DNA from: an uncultured Maribacter sp.
GTDB taxonomy: Bacteria > Bacteroidota > Bacteroidia > Flavobacteriales > Flavobacteriaceae
Length of the DNA: 64,000 nt
Assembly: GCA_947498505.1 (NCBI GenBank)
Contig: CANMKG010000001.1
Location: 372,001-436,000, forward strand
Direction: 5' to 3'
The position numbers and the translations under genes are program-made. This document shows positions 24,847-32,336 of the stretch, piece by piece (position 1 is the stretch's first letter; every line of letters begins with the position of its first letter). Below the pieces are notes generated by a model. It saw nothing but the letters and a program-made list of their open reading frames with translations, was not told where the DNA came from and did not search any database.

Positions 24847-27678
24847 TTAAATGTTTAGCTCTTTTCTTAAGAATTGAGCGGTATAACTTTTTTTGTTTTT
24901 ACAAATTTCTTCTGGTGTACCTTTTGCAACAATCATGCCGCCTCCGCGACCTCCTTCATAACCAATATCAATAATGTAATCGACCATTTTAATCACATCT
25001 AGATTGTGTTCAATAACCAAAACGGTATTTCCTTTGTCTACCAAACGGTCTAAAACTTCCATTAGTACTCTAATATCTTCAAAATGTAACCCTGTTGTTG
25101 GTTCATCGAGGATATAAAAAGTGTTTCCGGTGTCTTTTTTAGAAAGTTCGGTTGCCAGTTTTATACGTTGAGCTTCCCCACCAGATAGTGTGGTGGATTG
25201 TTGTCCTAGTGATATATAACCTAATCCTACATCTTGAATGGTTTTTAATTTTCTATATATTTTAGGAATGTTCTCGAAAAAATTAACAGCATCGTCAATT
25301 GTCATTTCTAATACATCGGAAATGGATTTGCCTTTATATCTAATTTCTAGAGTTTCTCTATTAAAACGTTTACCGTTGCATGTTTCGCATTCCACATAAA
25401 CATCAGGTAAAAAATTCATTTCAATAACGCGTAAACCTCCTCCTTGACAAGTTTCACAACGCCCTCCTTTAACATTAAAACTAAAACGACCTGGTTTGTA
25501 TCCTCTAATTGCAGCTTCGGGTGTTTTTGTAAACAATGATCGTATTTCACTAAATACACCAGTATATGTTGCAGGATTGGAACGTGGAGTTCTGCCGATT
25601 GGAGATTGGTTGATGTCAATCACCTTATCAATATGCTCTAGCCCAGTAATTTTCTTATAAGGCATTGGTTTTTTTACCCCATTAAAGTAATGAGCGTTCA
25701 TTATTGGGTATAGAGTTTCGTTTATTAGTGTTGACTTTCCACTCCCTGAAACACCTGTGATACCTAGCATTTTTCCTAACGGAAACTCGACTGAAACATC
25801 TTTTAAGTTATTTCCAGAACAACCACTAAGTTTAATTTTTTTACCGTTTCCTTTTCTTCTTTTTTTAGGAACGGAAATTTCTTTAACCCCTGTAATATAG
25901 TCAGCAGTAATTGTACTGTGATTTTTTAATTCATTTGGTGTGCCTTCAGATATAATTTCACCTCCATGGGTGCCAGCTTTTGGGCCAATGTCAATTACAT
26001 GGTCAGCCCGTTCAATCATATCACGATCGTGCTCAACTACAATTACTGAGTTGCCAATATCTCGTAACGACTCTAATGATTTTATAAGCCTTTCGTTGTC
26101 TCGTTGATGAAGTCCAATACTAGGCTCATCTAAAATATAAAGAACACCAACAAGTTGCGAACCTATTTGGGTGGCTAGCCTAATTCGTTGTGCTTCACCA
26201 CCAGATAAGGATTTAGAGCTACGGTTTAGCGAAAGATAGTCTAATCCAACATCCAATAAAAATTGTATTCTGGTCCGTATTTCTTTAACGATTTCTTCTG
26301 CAATTTTTAATTGATTTTTACCTAGTTTTTTCTCAATGTTATTGAAAAAGCTGGCCAAATCAACAATGTCTAGATTTGCTAGTTCCGCAATGTTTTTTTT
26401 GTCAATTTTGAAGTTCAACGAAGATTTTGATAGACGAGAGCCATTGCAAGTAGGACATACTATTTTGTCCGTATATTCTTTTGCCCAACGCTTAATAGAG
26501 GTGGAGTCAGCTTCTTCGAATTGATTTTTAATGAAGTTAGCAATACCTTCATAATCAATTTTATAATTTCGTTTTACACCAAGCGTTTTTGACGTTATTT
26601 CAAAACTTTCTTGACCTCCGTTTAATAAAATATTTATAGCATCTTCCGGAATTTTGCTAATAGGGTCGTTAATGGTAAATTCATAGCGTTGCGCAATGGT
26701 ATCAATTTGTTTGAACGCCCATGAATTTTTGTATTCGCCTAATGGAGCTATACCACCAGCTTTAATCGAAAGTTTTTTGTCTGGAAAAATTTTTAGTTCA
26801 TTAACTTCAAATACATGACCTAAACCACTACAGTTTTTACACATGCCTTTTGGCGAGTTAAATGAAAACGAATTTGGTTCGGGTGAAGGGTATGAAATGC
26901 CAGAAGTTGGGCACATTAAATCTCTACTGAAGTAGCGAGGCTCCGAAACGCCTTCTTCAATAACCATTAAAACATTATCACCACTGTACATAGCGGTATT
27001 TATAGTTTCAGTAAGGCGCTTATCTAAATCATTACTGTCATTAACTTTTAGTCGGTCTATTACAATTTCAATATCATGAGTTTTGTAACGGTCAACTTTC
27101 ATTCCCTTTACAATATCCTTTATTTCACCGTTAACTCTAACCTTAACAAAACCTTGCTTTGCAATTTGTTCGAAAAGTTCTCTGTAATGCCCCTTTCTAG
27201 ATTTAATTTTTGGGGCTAGAATATTTATTTTTTTGTCTTTGTAATCAGTTTTTATAAGATTTTTGATTTGCTCATCACTATAGCTAACCATTTTTTCTCC
27301 AGAAACATAACTGTAAGCATCTCCGGCTCTTGCAAAAAGTAGACGTAAAAAATCATAAACCTCTGTAATAGTACCAACTGTAGATCTTGGAGATTTAGAT
27401 GTGGTTTTTTGTTCAATAGCAATTACAGGAGATAATCCATCAATTTTATCGACATCCGGACGTTCTAAGCCTCCTAAAAATTGACGCGCATACGCAGAAA
27501 ACGTTTCAATATACCTACGTTGACCTTCAGCATAAATAGTGTCAAACGCTAAAGAAGATTTTCCGCTTCCTGATAACCCGGTAATTACAACAAGTTTTTC
27601 CCTTGGTATGGTAACATCAATATCTTTAAGGTTATGTACACGAGCTCCTTTAACTTCTATGTTTTCTTCGTATGTCAT
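24847..27678 (-). CDS. uvrA: Excinuclease ABC subunit A
   Basis: UvrA detects helix-distorting DNA damage and loads UvrB in nucleotide excision repair. The two ABC ATPase halves are complete: Walker A GLSGSGKSSLAFD and GVSGSGKSTLINE, and signature LSGGEAQRIRLA and LSGGEAQRIKLA. Two zinc modules are present (CPTCNGSRL and CETCQGGG...CETCNGKR). I choose the ATG at 27678 (MTYEENIEVKG), which matches family starts; an ATG 15 bases further upstream is possible. Length of 943 residues is normal. No classical LexA-box search could be made; the upstream region is shared with the divergent gene at 27803. Confidence 0.97.
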   Translation of the reverse strand: MTYEENIEVKGARVHNLKDIDVTIPREKLVVITGLSGSGKSSLAFDTIYAEGQRRYIETFSAYARQFLGGLERPDVDKIDGLSPVIAIEQKTTSKSPRSTVGTITEVYDFLRLLFARAGDAYSYVSGEKMVSYSDEQIKNLIKTDYKDKKINILAPKIKSRKGHYRELFEQIAKQGFVKVRVNGEIKDIVKGMKVDRYKTHDIEIVIDRLKVNDSNDLDKRLTETINTAMYSGDNVLMVIEEGVSEPRYFSRDLMCPTSGISYPSPEPNSFSFNSPKGMCKNCSGLGHVFEVNELKIFPDKKLSIKAGGIAPLGEYKNSWAFKQIDTIAQRYEFTINDPISKIPEDAINILLNGGQESFEITSKTLGVKRNYKIDYEGIANFIKNQFEEADSTSIKRWAKEYTDKIVCPTCNGSRLSKSSLNFKIDKKNIAELANLDIVDLASFFNNIEKKLGKNQLKIAEEIVKEIRTRIQFLLDVGLDYLSLNRSSKSLSGGEAQRIRLATQIGSQLVGVLYILDEPSIGLHQRDNERLIKSLESLRDIGNSVIVVEHDRDMIERADHVIDIGPKAGTHGGEIISEGTPNELKNHSTITADYITGVKEISVPKKRRKGNGKKIKLSGCSGNNLKDVSVEFPLGKMLGITGVSGSGKSTLINETLYPIMNAHYFNGVKKPMPYKKITGLEHIDKVIDINQSPIGRTPRSNPATYTGVFSEIRSLFTKTPEAAIRGYKPGRFSFNVKGGRCETCQGGGLRVIEMNFLPDVYVECETCNGKRFNRETLEIRYKGKSISDVLEMTIDDAVNFFENIPKIYRKLKTIQDVGLGYISLGQQSTTLSGGEAQRIKLATELSKKDTGNTFYILDEPTTGLHFEDIRVLMEVLDRLVDKGNTVLVIEHNLDVIKMVDYIIDIGYEGGRGGGMIVAKGTPEEICKNKKSYTAQFLRKELNI

Positions 27679-27710
27679 GGTTTTATAAGGCAAAGTTGCA
27701 AAGGTACGAT

Positions 27711-27743
27711 TTTGACCACTAAAACTGAAGCTGATTATATTTA
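27711..27743 (+). promoter_or_regulatory. Bacteroidota-type promoter for the gene at 27803
   Basis: TTTG at 27711-27714 and TATATTTA at 27736-27743 are separated by 21 bases, close to the TTTG/TAnnTTTG consensus. Transcription would begin about 50 bases before the start codon. Confidence 0.45.
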
Positions 27744-27802
27744 CATTTTGTTAATTGATATTAGCAAACTAACTTCGTTTTTATCATTTAAAATTTATAA
27801 AA

Positions 27803-28333
27803 ATGCAATTATTAAGTATAGGCTCTCGAATTAATCATTCGGAATACGGTAAGGGTGTGGTTACAAATGTTACTGCACAACATTATTGGGTAACTTTTTT
27901 AGAAAACGGATTAGAAACTATTGAGATAGATGCTGATTTTTCGGTTATTGAAGCTGTCTATGATGAGGTTGATAGTGTAAGTTTTTACGAAGTGGAGAAA
28001 TCGTTAATTTCTATTCTGAAACGATGGAGTGACACTACAGAAAAAGTAGCCATAGCGGATAAATGGAAAGGTGGAAACTTGATTTTGGAACCCGGAGATA
28101 CTAATTTAAGTGATAAAAAAATACCGATAGACACTTTTTTTCATAAAATAGTAATGGTGCGTGATCGTATTCGGGTTATGGAGCAAAAAATAAACTCCAG
28201 TAAAAATTTGGACGACCAAGAAAAAATAGATTTGCAGCAATACATCACACGTATATATGGTAGTTTAACTACATTTAATGTGTTATTTAAAACTAAAGCA
28301 GATTTTTTTATTGGTGAAAAGTCAAATAAATGA
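27803..28333 (+). CDS. Small protein with Tudor-like N-terminal domain, unknown function
   Basis: The 176-residue product has no assigned family that I recognise. Residues about 5-45 (IGSRINHSEYGKGVVTNVTAQHYWVTFLENGLETIEI) have the pattern of the small Tudor-like barrel seen at the C-terminus of UvrD/PcrA helicases and in CarD-type proteins. The middle is charged, and residues about 110-170 form a helical hairpin (DRIRVMEQKINSS, then IDLQQYITRIYGSLTTF). The motif suggests nucleic-acid or polymerase contact, which is inference. It sits divergent from uvrA and convergent with a DUF4130 repair gene, so its surroundings are also DNA repair. Confidence 0.7.
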   Translation: MQLLSIGSRINHSEYGKGVVTNVTAQHYWVTFLENGLETIEIDADFSVIEAVYDEVDSVSFYEVEKSLISILKRWSDTTEKVAIADKWKGGNLILEPGDTNLSDKKIPIDTFFHKIVMVRDRIRVMEQKINSSKNLDDQEKIDLQQYITRIYGSLTTFNVLFKTKADFFIGEKSNK

Positions 28334-28386
28334 TAAATAATATTTTAAGATACGTTAACTAAATAATAAGTTTAACAGTAAAAAAG

Positions 28387-28420
28387 AAAGAGGTGGTATA
28401 TATTATATTGCCTCTTTTGC
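28387..28420. terminator. Hairpin between convergent genes at 28.4 kb
   Basis: AAAGAGG (28387-28393) pairs with CCTCTTT (28411-28417) across an AT-rich loop, with A-rich sequence on the left and TTTTG on the right. The hairpin overlaps the stop codon of the leftward DUF4130 gene. It probably ends transcription of the rightward gene. Confidence 0.5.
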
Positions 28421-29179
28421 TTGTGACAAATAGCTTATGTTTTCTTTTGTTAAATGTTGATTATAAAGCTTTTTGTTGATTTGTGATTTAATACTTGTAT
28501 TGCTAAAATAGTTTTCCCAAACCTGTAAGTTAGATGAAAATTCTTTACGATTTTTCCAGGAAGTAGTTGGGTCTAAAGATTGTATTTCAGAAAGATTTAA
28601 AGAGATGAATTCTACAAACCTTAAATTATAATATAGTCCGTATTCTCGTTTTCTATCATAAATAATCCATTCTTGTTTAGAATGGTGTGATCTAAAATGC
28701 TTAGAAATAAGTGGTAATACATTAAAATTTGGCTCAATAACGGAAAAATACACTTCATCTTTGGTGAGTTGAAACCCTGTTGTATTTTCCAATCTTCTTT
28801 TTTCTTTACTTACTGTTGAAGCCAGCTGTTCAATTTTTAAAATAATTTCCTGAGTAAACGTATCATTAGAATGTTTAACTGGTGTAAGTAATTTTTGAAT
28901 ATATTGAAAGAGTATAATTTCAATATCATCACGCTCACTTAAAAAGGCAAAATAAACGTTTTTTATAGCGGAATTACTTTTACTTTTAATGGTATTCCAT
29001 ACCTGTTTGGCTTGATCCATTTGAGTAAATACTGTTTTACCTTCAGAAAATAAAACATTCTGTGCGTAACCCTTTTTTTGAATACCTGTTACATTAATTT
29101 TTTCACCGTACGCAGTGTAAACTGCTGTTAAAAAACCATTAAAGCTACCATCGTAAATTAAAGTTTTGCTTGCTTCCAT
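28403..29179 (-). CDS. TIGR03915/DUF4130 putative DNA repair protein
   Basis: The 258-residue protein matches the DUF4130 family in its opening TLIYDGSFNGFLTAVYTAYGEKI, the middle segment FAFLSERDDIEIILFQYIQ, and the C-terminal RKREYGLYYNLRFVEFISL. The family is found either fused to uracil-DNA glycosylase-like UdgX domains or next to a radical-SAM protein, and is thought to act in DNA repair. Here neither a UDG domain nor a radical-SAM gene is within the window. It is divergent from the XRE-S24 repressor at 29285 across 105 bases that contain three matching operators, so damage-type control is likely. Confidence 0.82.
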   Translation of the reverse strand: MEASKTLIYDGSFNGFLTAVYTAYGEKINVTGIQKKGYAQNVLFSEGKTVFTQMDQAKQVWNTIKSKSNSAIKNVYFAFLSERDDIEIILFQYIQKLLTPVKHSNDTFTQEIILKIEQLASTVSKEKRRLENTTGFQLTKDEVYFSVIEPNFNVLPLISKHFRSHHSKQEWIIYDRKREYGLYYNLRFVEFISLNLSEIQSLDPTTSWKNRKEFSSNLQVWENYFSNTSIKSQINKKLYNQHLTKENISYLSQAKEAI

Positions 29180-29210
29180 AACATTGTTGTTTTGTAATTA
29201 ATCCAAAAAT

Positions 29211-29225
29211 ATGGAATAATTCCTA
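29211..29225. promoter_or_regulatory. Operator copy A (ATGGA-N5-TCCnn)
   Basis: ATGGA-ATAAT-TCCTA is the first of three similar inverted repeats between the DUF4130 gene and the XRE-S24 repressor. The left arm is perfect and the right arm matches in three of five bases. It lies nearest the DUF4130 start. Confidence 0.55.
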
Positions 29226-29228
29226 ATT

Positions 29229-29243
29229 ATGGAAATAATCCAT
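29229..29243. promoter_or_regulatory. Operator copy B (ATGGA-N5-TCCAT)
   Basis: ATGGA-AATAA-TCCAT has perfect five-base arms with a five-base spacer. It is centred 18 bases from copy A and 22 bases from copy C. It is the best match to the shared consensus. Confidence 0.65.
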
Positions 29244-29248
29244 AAAAA

Positions 29249-29280
29249 TTTTGGATAAATTCCATAAATTGATATATTTG
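29249..29280 (+). promoter_or_regulatory. Promoter of the XRE-S24 repressor, possibly leaderless
   Basis: TTTG at 29250-29253 and TATATTTG at 29273-29280 are separated by 19 bases, an almost perfect Bacteroidota housekeeping promoter. The -7 box ends four bases before the ATG at 29285, so the mRNA would begin at or next to the start codon. Operator copy C covers the -33 element and spacer, fitting repression by steric block. Confidence 0.65.
29251..29265. promoter_or_regulatory. Operator copy C (TTGGA-N5-TCCAT)
   Basis: TTGGA-TAAAT-TCCAT matches copy B in nine of ten arm positions. It overlaps the -33 element of the repressor promoter, which supports autoregulation. Confidence 0.6.
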
Positions 29281-29284
29281 AAGT

Positions 29285-30049
29285 ATGGAAAACGAATTAA
29301 CACCAAAGCGATTTACTGAAATTCGAAGAGAACTGGGGTATACGCAAGCTGAGTTTGCTAAACTTTTGGGAGTTTCCAATACAACTGCGGATATAGAGAG
29401 AGGAAGAACAAAAGTATCTGGGCAAATTGTTGCGGAACTTTTAAAGCAATTTAAAATTAATCCACTGTGGTTATTTGGTGAAACTGAGGAGAAATATTTA
29501 GAAACTTCAAAAACAAGCGTAATTCCTAAAGTTGTAACTGTTGATGCAGCTGAAAATGATAATATGGTTTTAGTAAATGCTAAAGCTGCTGCAGGATATC
29601 CACAAAACATTCAAGATACTTCTTGGTATAGAGAATTACCCGCTTTTGATTTACCGTTACCAGAATTTAGAAATGCTACTCATAGAGGTTTTCAAGTGGA
29701 GGGTGACAGTATGTATCCAAATTTAAAGCCAGGGGAGTGGGTGTTAGCTCGCGCTATAGAGCATATAGATGATGTTAGTCCCAACAAAATGTATGTAGTT
29801 GTTTTACAAGATGCAGTTTTGGTAAAAAAGGTAATTCGTAAACCTAATTCTAATAATGTAACATTAGTTTCATTAAACGAGATGTATCCTCCTTATGAAA
29901 TTAAGCCTTTTCATATTCAAGAAATATGGCAAGTAACCAGTAAACTAACATTTTCTGTAGATGCAACTACAGAAACAGGCTTATTAAAGCAACTACAACA
30001 ATCCATGGATGAGCTTAAAAGTCAATTAAATAATAAGAATGCTAGTTAG
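29285..30049 (+). CDS. XRE-family repressor with S24 (LexA/UmuD-like) peptidase domain
   Basis: Residues about 6-60 are an XRE helix-turn-helix (RRELGYTQAEFAKLLGVSNTT). Residues about 95-215 are an S24 self-cleaving domain with the probable cleavage site AAAG (Ala103-Gly104), the catalytic serine in EGDSMYP (Ser142) and the catalytic lysine in VLVKKVI (Lys181). The C-terminus ends in a short coiled segment. The layout is that of LexA-like and phage-CI-like repressors that cleave themselves when RecA is activated. It is divergent from the DUF4130 gene, with three shared operators, so it likely represses itself and that gene. It is not the classical LexA, whose N-terminus is a winged helix. Confidence 0.9.
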   Translation: MENELTPKRFTEIRRELGYTQAEFAKLLGVSNTTADIERGRTKVSGQIVAELLKQFKINPLWLFGETEEKYLETSKTSVIPKVVTVDAAENDNMVLVNAKAAAGYPQNIQDTSWYRELPAFDLPLPEFRNATHRGFQVEGDSMYPNLKPGEWVLARAIEHIDDVSPNKMYVVVLQDAVLVKKVIRKPNSNNVTLVSLNEMYPPYEIKPFHIQEIWQVTSKLTFSVDATTETGLLKQLQQSMDELKSQLNNKNAS

Positions 30050-30067
30050 GTTATTTAAACTTTAATA

Positions 30068-30628
30068 TTGAAAAAATTTCTGTCTTCTTTTTCTAATGTA
30101 GATGGTAAAGTACTCGATGAGTATATTTCGCATTACTCTGATTTTACGGTATCAAAAAAAACTATTCTTACTGAGCCTGAAGAAACAGAACGTTATCTTT
30201 ATTTTGTAAAAGGAGGAATTCAAAAATCATATTATCTGAATGAAGGAAAACAACATGTTATGTTTTTTGCTTACGCGCCTTCTTTTAGTGGTGTTGTTGA
30301 ATCGTTTTTAACTCAGAAGCCTTCTAAATATTACCTTGAATCTATATCTGACAGTAGTTTTCTAAGAATTTCATACCATCAGCATAAGGTGTTGTTAGAA
30401 AAACACAATGAATTAGAAACGCTTTTTCGAAAAATTACAGAACAATTTTTATCAGGAATTATAGAAAGACATCATGAACTAATGGCTTTTAATGTGGAAG
30501 AACGATTTAAGAATTTCGTGAACCGTAGTCCACATTTACTAAATATGGTTTCACAGAAAGACATTGCCTCTTACCTGAGAATTGACGTGACTAATTTTAG
30601 CAAACTTATGAATACCATTAGGATTTAA
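30068..30628 (+). CDS. Crp/Fnr-family transcriptional regulator
   Basis: The start is a TTG at 30068, 18 bases after the repressor stop codon; no ATG occurs before the core domain. Residues about 25-120 are the cyclic-nucleotide-binding-type barrel (LYFVKGGIQKSYYLNEGKQHVMFFAYAPSFSG), and residues about 150-186 the C-terminal helix-turn-helix (VSQKDIASYLRIDVTNFSKL). The domain lacks clear cAMP-contact residues and Fe-S cysteines, as in many Bacteroidota members, so the ligand is unknown. At 186 residues it is a little shorter than the usual 190-230. It may share a transcript with the S24 repressor. Confidence 0.88.
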   Translation: MKKFLSSFSNVDGKVLDEYISHYSDFTVSKKTILTEPEETERYLYFVKGGIQKSYYLNEGKQHVMFFAYAPSFSGVVESFLTQKPSKYYLESISDSSFLRISYHQHKVLLEKHNELETLFRKITEQFLSGIIERHHELMAFNVEERFKNFVNRSPHLLNMVSQKDIASYLRIDVTNFSKLMNTIRI

Positions 30629-30703
30629 AATCTTGGTTTTTACCAACATATTTTAGTTCAGTATTTAGGAATTTGGTCTCATGTAAATTTTAATTGTAGT
30701 AAA

Positions 30704-31147
30704 ATGAAATTAACCAAATTTTTAATTATAATGGCTATAACATTATTTTCAAGTATTACGTATTCGCAAAATGAGGTGTCTAATCAAAATATTGTAAAAA
30801 AGTTTTTAGATGGGTTTAATAATCCAGAAAAAATTCAAGAGTCTTTAGATTTATTGTCGGATGATTATATATTTAAAAATCCAAAGGTGGAGCTGCATTC
30901 AAAAACGGATTTTATTTCCTTAGCTAAAAAAATGGGAACTGTTATAACGGGACTAGAGCTTATGAATGTTTCAAGTAAAGGAGATTGGGTGGCTACCTTT
31001 TACGTTTTTAAATCTAAAATCCCGGGGTTGGAGTCTAATATTGCATCCGAGTGGTTTAGGTTGGATAACGGTTTAATAAAAGAATCGCACTTGGTTTATG
31101 ATGCTTCTGAATGGCGAAAAGTTTATGAAAAAACGGAAAACCAATAA
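30704..31147 (+). CDS. Secreted NTF2-like protein
   Basis: The 147-residue product has a signal peptide (MKLTKFLIIMAITLFSSITYSQ) and an NTF2-like fold. The helix NIVKKFLDGFNNPEKIQESL is followed by DDYIFKNPKVEL, and sheet strands WVATFYVFKSK and SEWFRLDNGLIKESHLVYD follow. It looks distantly similar in layout to the secreted protein at 8927. No active site can be assigned. It stands 75 bases after the Crp/Fnr gene and ends at a strong shared terminator. Confidence 0.78.
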   Translation: MKLTKFLIIMAITLFSSITYSQNEVSNQNIVKKFLDGFNNPEKIQESLDLLSDDYIFKNPKVELHSKTDFISLAKKMGTVITGLELMNVSSKGDWVATFYVFKSKIPGLESNIASEWFRLDNGLIKESHLVYDASEWRKVYEKTENQ

Positions 31148-31153
31148 AATAGA

Positions 31154-31195
31154 TTAAAATAAAGAGCTAGAATTTATCTTAGCTCTTTATTTTAA
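31154..31195. terminator. Bidirectional terminator between the NTF2-like gene and ppnP
   Basis: A 16-base-pair stem with core AAAATAAAGAGCTA (31156-31169) and TAGCTCTTTATTTT (31180-31193) surrounds a ten-base loop. It lies between two convergent genes and has A- and T-rich flanks. Confidence 0.75.
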
Positions 31196-31201
31196 AAGAC
31201 G

Positions 31202-31483
31202 TTACTTATAAATGCATTTATATGCGGTTTCTGAAGTAACCTTGACGTTAAATGAACTATTTGCAGGAACTATAAAAGTTTCATAAGGTAAATATGTTTT
31301 CCACTCCCTTTCATTAGGTAATTGTACTTGCATTTCCCCAGAAATCACGGTCATATATTCAATTGAAGAGGTGTTAAATGTGTATTCTCCAGATGCCATA
31401 ACGCCAACTGTTGCAGTACCTTCTTCATTTGCAAAAGCCATCGACATTACTTTGTTGTCGAAATAAGTATTTGTTTTAAACAT
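31202..31483 (-). CDS. ppnP: Pyrimidine/purine nucleoside phosphorylase (PpnP/DUF1255)
   Basis: The 93-residue cupin-like protein matches PpnP (YaiE): FDNKVMSMAFANEEGTATVGVMASGEYTF, then EYMTVISGEMQVQLP and ETFIVPANSSFNVKV. PpnP cleaves diverse nucleosides with phosphate to base and ribose 1-phosphate. Length is exactly typical (about 94). It is a single gene with 133 bases upstream before the GNAT gene and converges on the NTF2-like gene. Confidence 0.94.
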   Translation of the reverse strand: MFKTNTYFDNKVMSMAFANEEGTATVGVMASGEYTFNTSSIEYMTVISGEMQVQLPNEREWKTYLPYETFIVPANSSFNVKVTSETAYKCIYK

Positions 31484-31616
31484 GTTATAATAATAATTAG
31501 CTGCAAAAGTAGTAAGGTTTGTACTTACAAATACACGGTTTATTGTTGTATTTTATATTAAACTATTATAAAACCAATAGGTTGTTTTAAAGTTTGCGAT
31601 AAATGTAAGCTGCTTG

Positions 31617-32336
31617 CTAAATGATGTAACTTTTAAATTTTGCATCAGCATTAAAACCTAATTTGGAGTATACAATTTCCCCTGCCTTTGATGCACCTAA
31701 TACTGCTTGTTTACTTGAGTTTTTATAGGCTTCGTATAGCAATTTGTTAGTCATTTTTTTTCCTAACCCAAGACCTCTGAACTTTGGTGAAGTACCTATC
31801 ATGTGTAAACCCGAAATTCCATTTTTATCAAAAAGTAGCATTCCGCAGCTAACGTATTGCTTCTGGTAATACCCAATGTAAATCTTTAAATTATTGCAAC
31901 TGATTAAAGTTAGAATTGTAGATGGCAGTATGTTGTAATTAAAAGCACTGGAAGCAATTCTTGCAAATTCTATTGCAGTTTTTTCGTTATTAACCCGAAT
32001 TATGGATGCAAAGTCATCTTCGGGTCTGTTTTTTTTCTGTAAATCAATGTACATACCAACTGTTGAAGATCTTAAATTAAATTTATGTTTTATTAGGTGA
32101 GTTTCAATTAATTTATTTTCTAACAAGAAAACTAAATTTGGAAGTTGATTGTCTTTAATTTTATGATGAAGGTCTTTATAGTTTAAGTGTAACTCGTTTA
32201 ATTCAAAAATCACCTTGGGCCATGAATCTGCATTTGCTTTTACAAAAGAGTATTGTTTTGTGGTTGTGTAAACCGAATTACTTGTGCCAACAAGTTTGTA
32301 AAATTCAAATAGATTATTAATTATTGAGTTTTTCAT
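31617..32336 (-). CDS. GNAT-family N-acetyltransferase
   Basis: The 239-residue protein has a divergent N-terminal half and a C-terminal GNAT domain. The acetyl-CoA-binding segment is HMIGTSPKFRGLGLGKKMTNKLL (about residues 178-200), followed by AVLGASKAGEIVYSKLGF. Substrate is unknown. The start overlaps the end of the MFS exporter gene by 20 bases, so the two are translationally coupled; an acetyltransferase paired with a drug exporter would suit detoxification of an amine compound, which is inference. Confidence 0.85.
   Translation of the reverse strand: MKNSIINNLFEFYKLVGTSNSVYTTTKQYSFVKANADSWPKVIFELNELHLNYKDLHHKIKDNQLPNLVFLLENKLIETHLIKHKFNLRSSTVGMYIDLQKKNRPEDDFASIIRVNNEKTAIEFARIASSAFNYNILPSTILTLISCNNLKIYIGYYQKQYVSCGMLLFDKNGISGLHMIGTSPKFRGLGLGKKMTNKLLYEAYKNSSKQAVLGASKAGEIVYSKLGFNADAKFKSYII

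Noticed and set aside
29227-29610. A 127-residue reverse-strand frame over the repressor start and operators
   Set aside because: It is antisense to a well-supported helix-turn-helix and covers the operator array. The composition is that of a complementary strand.
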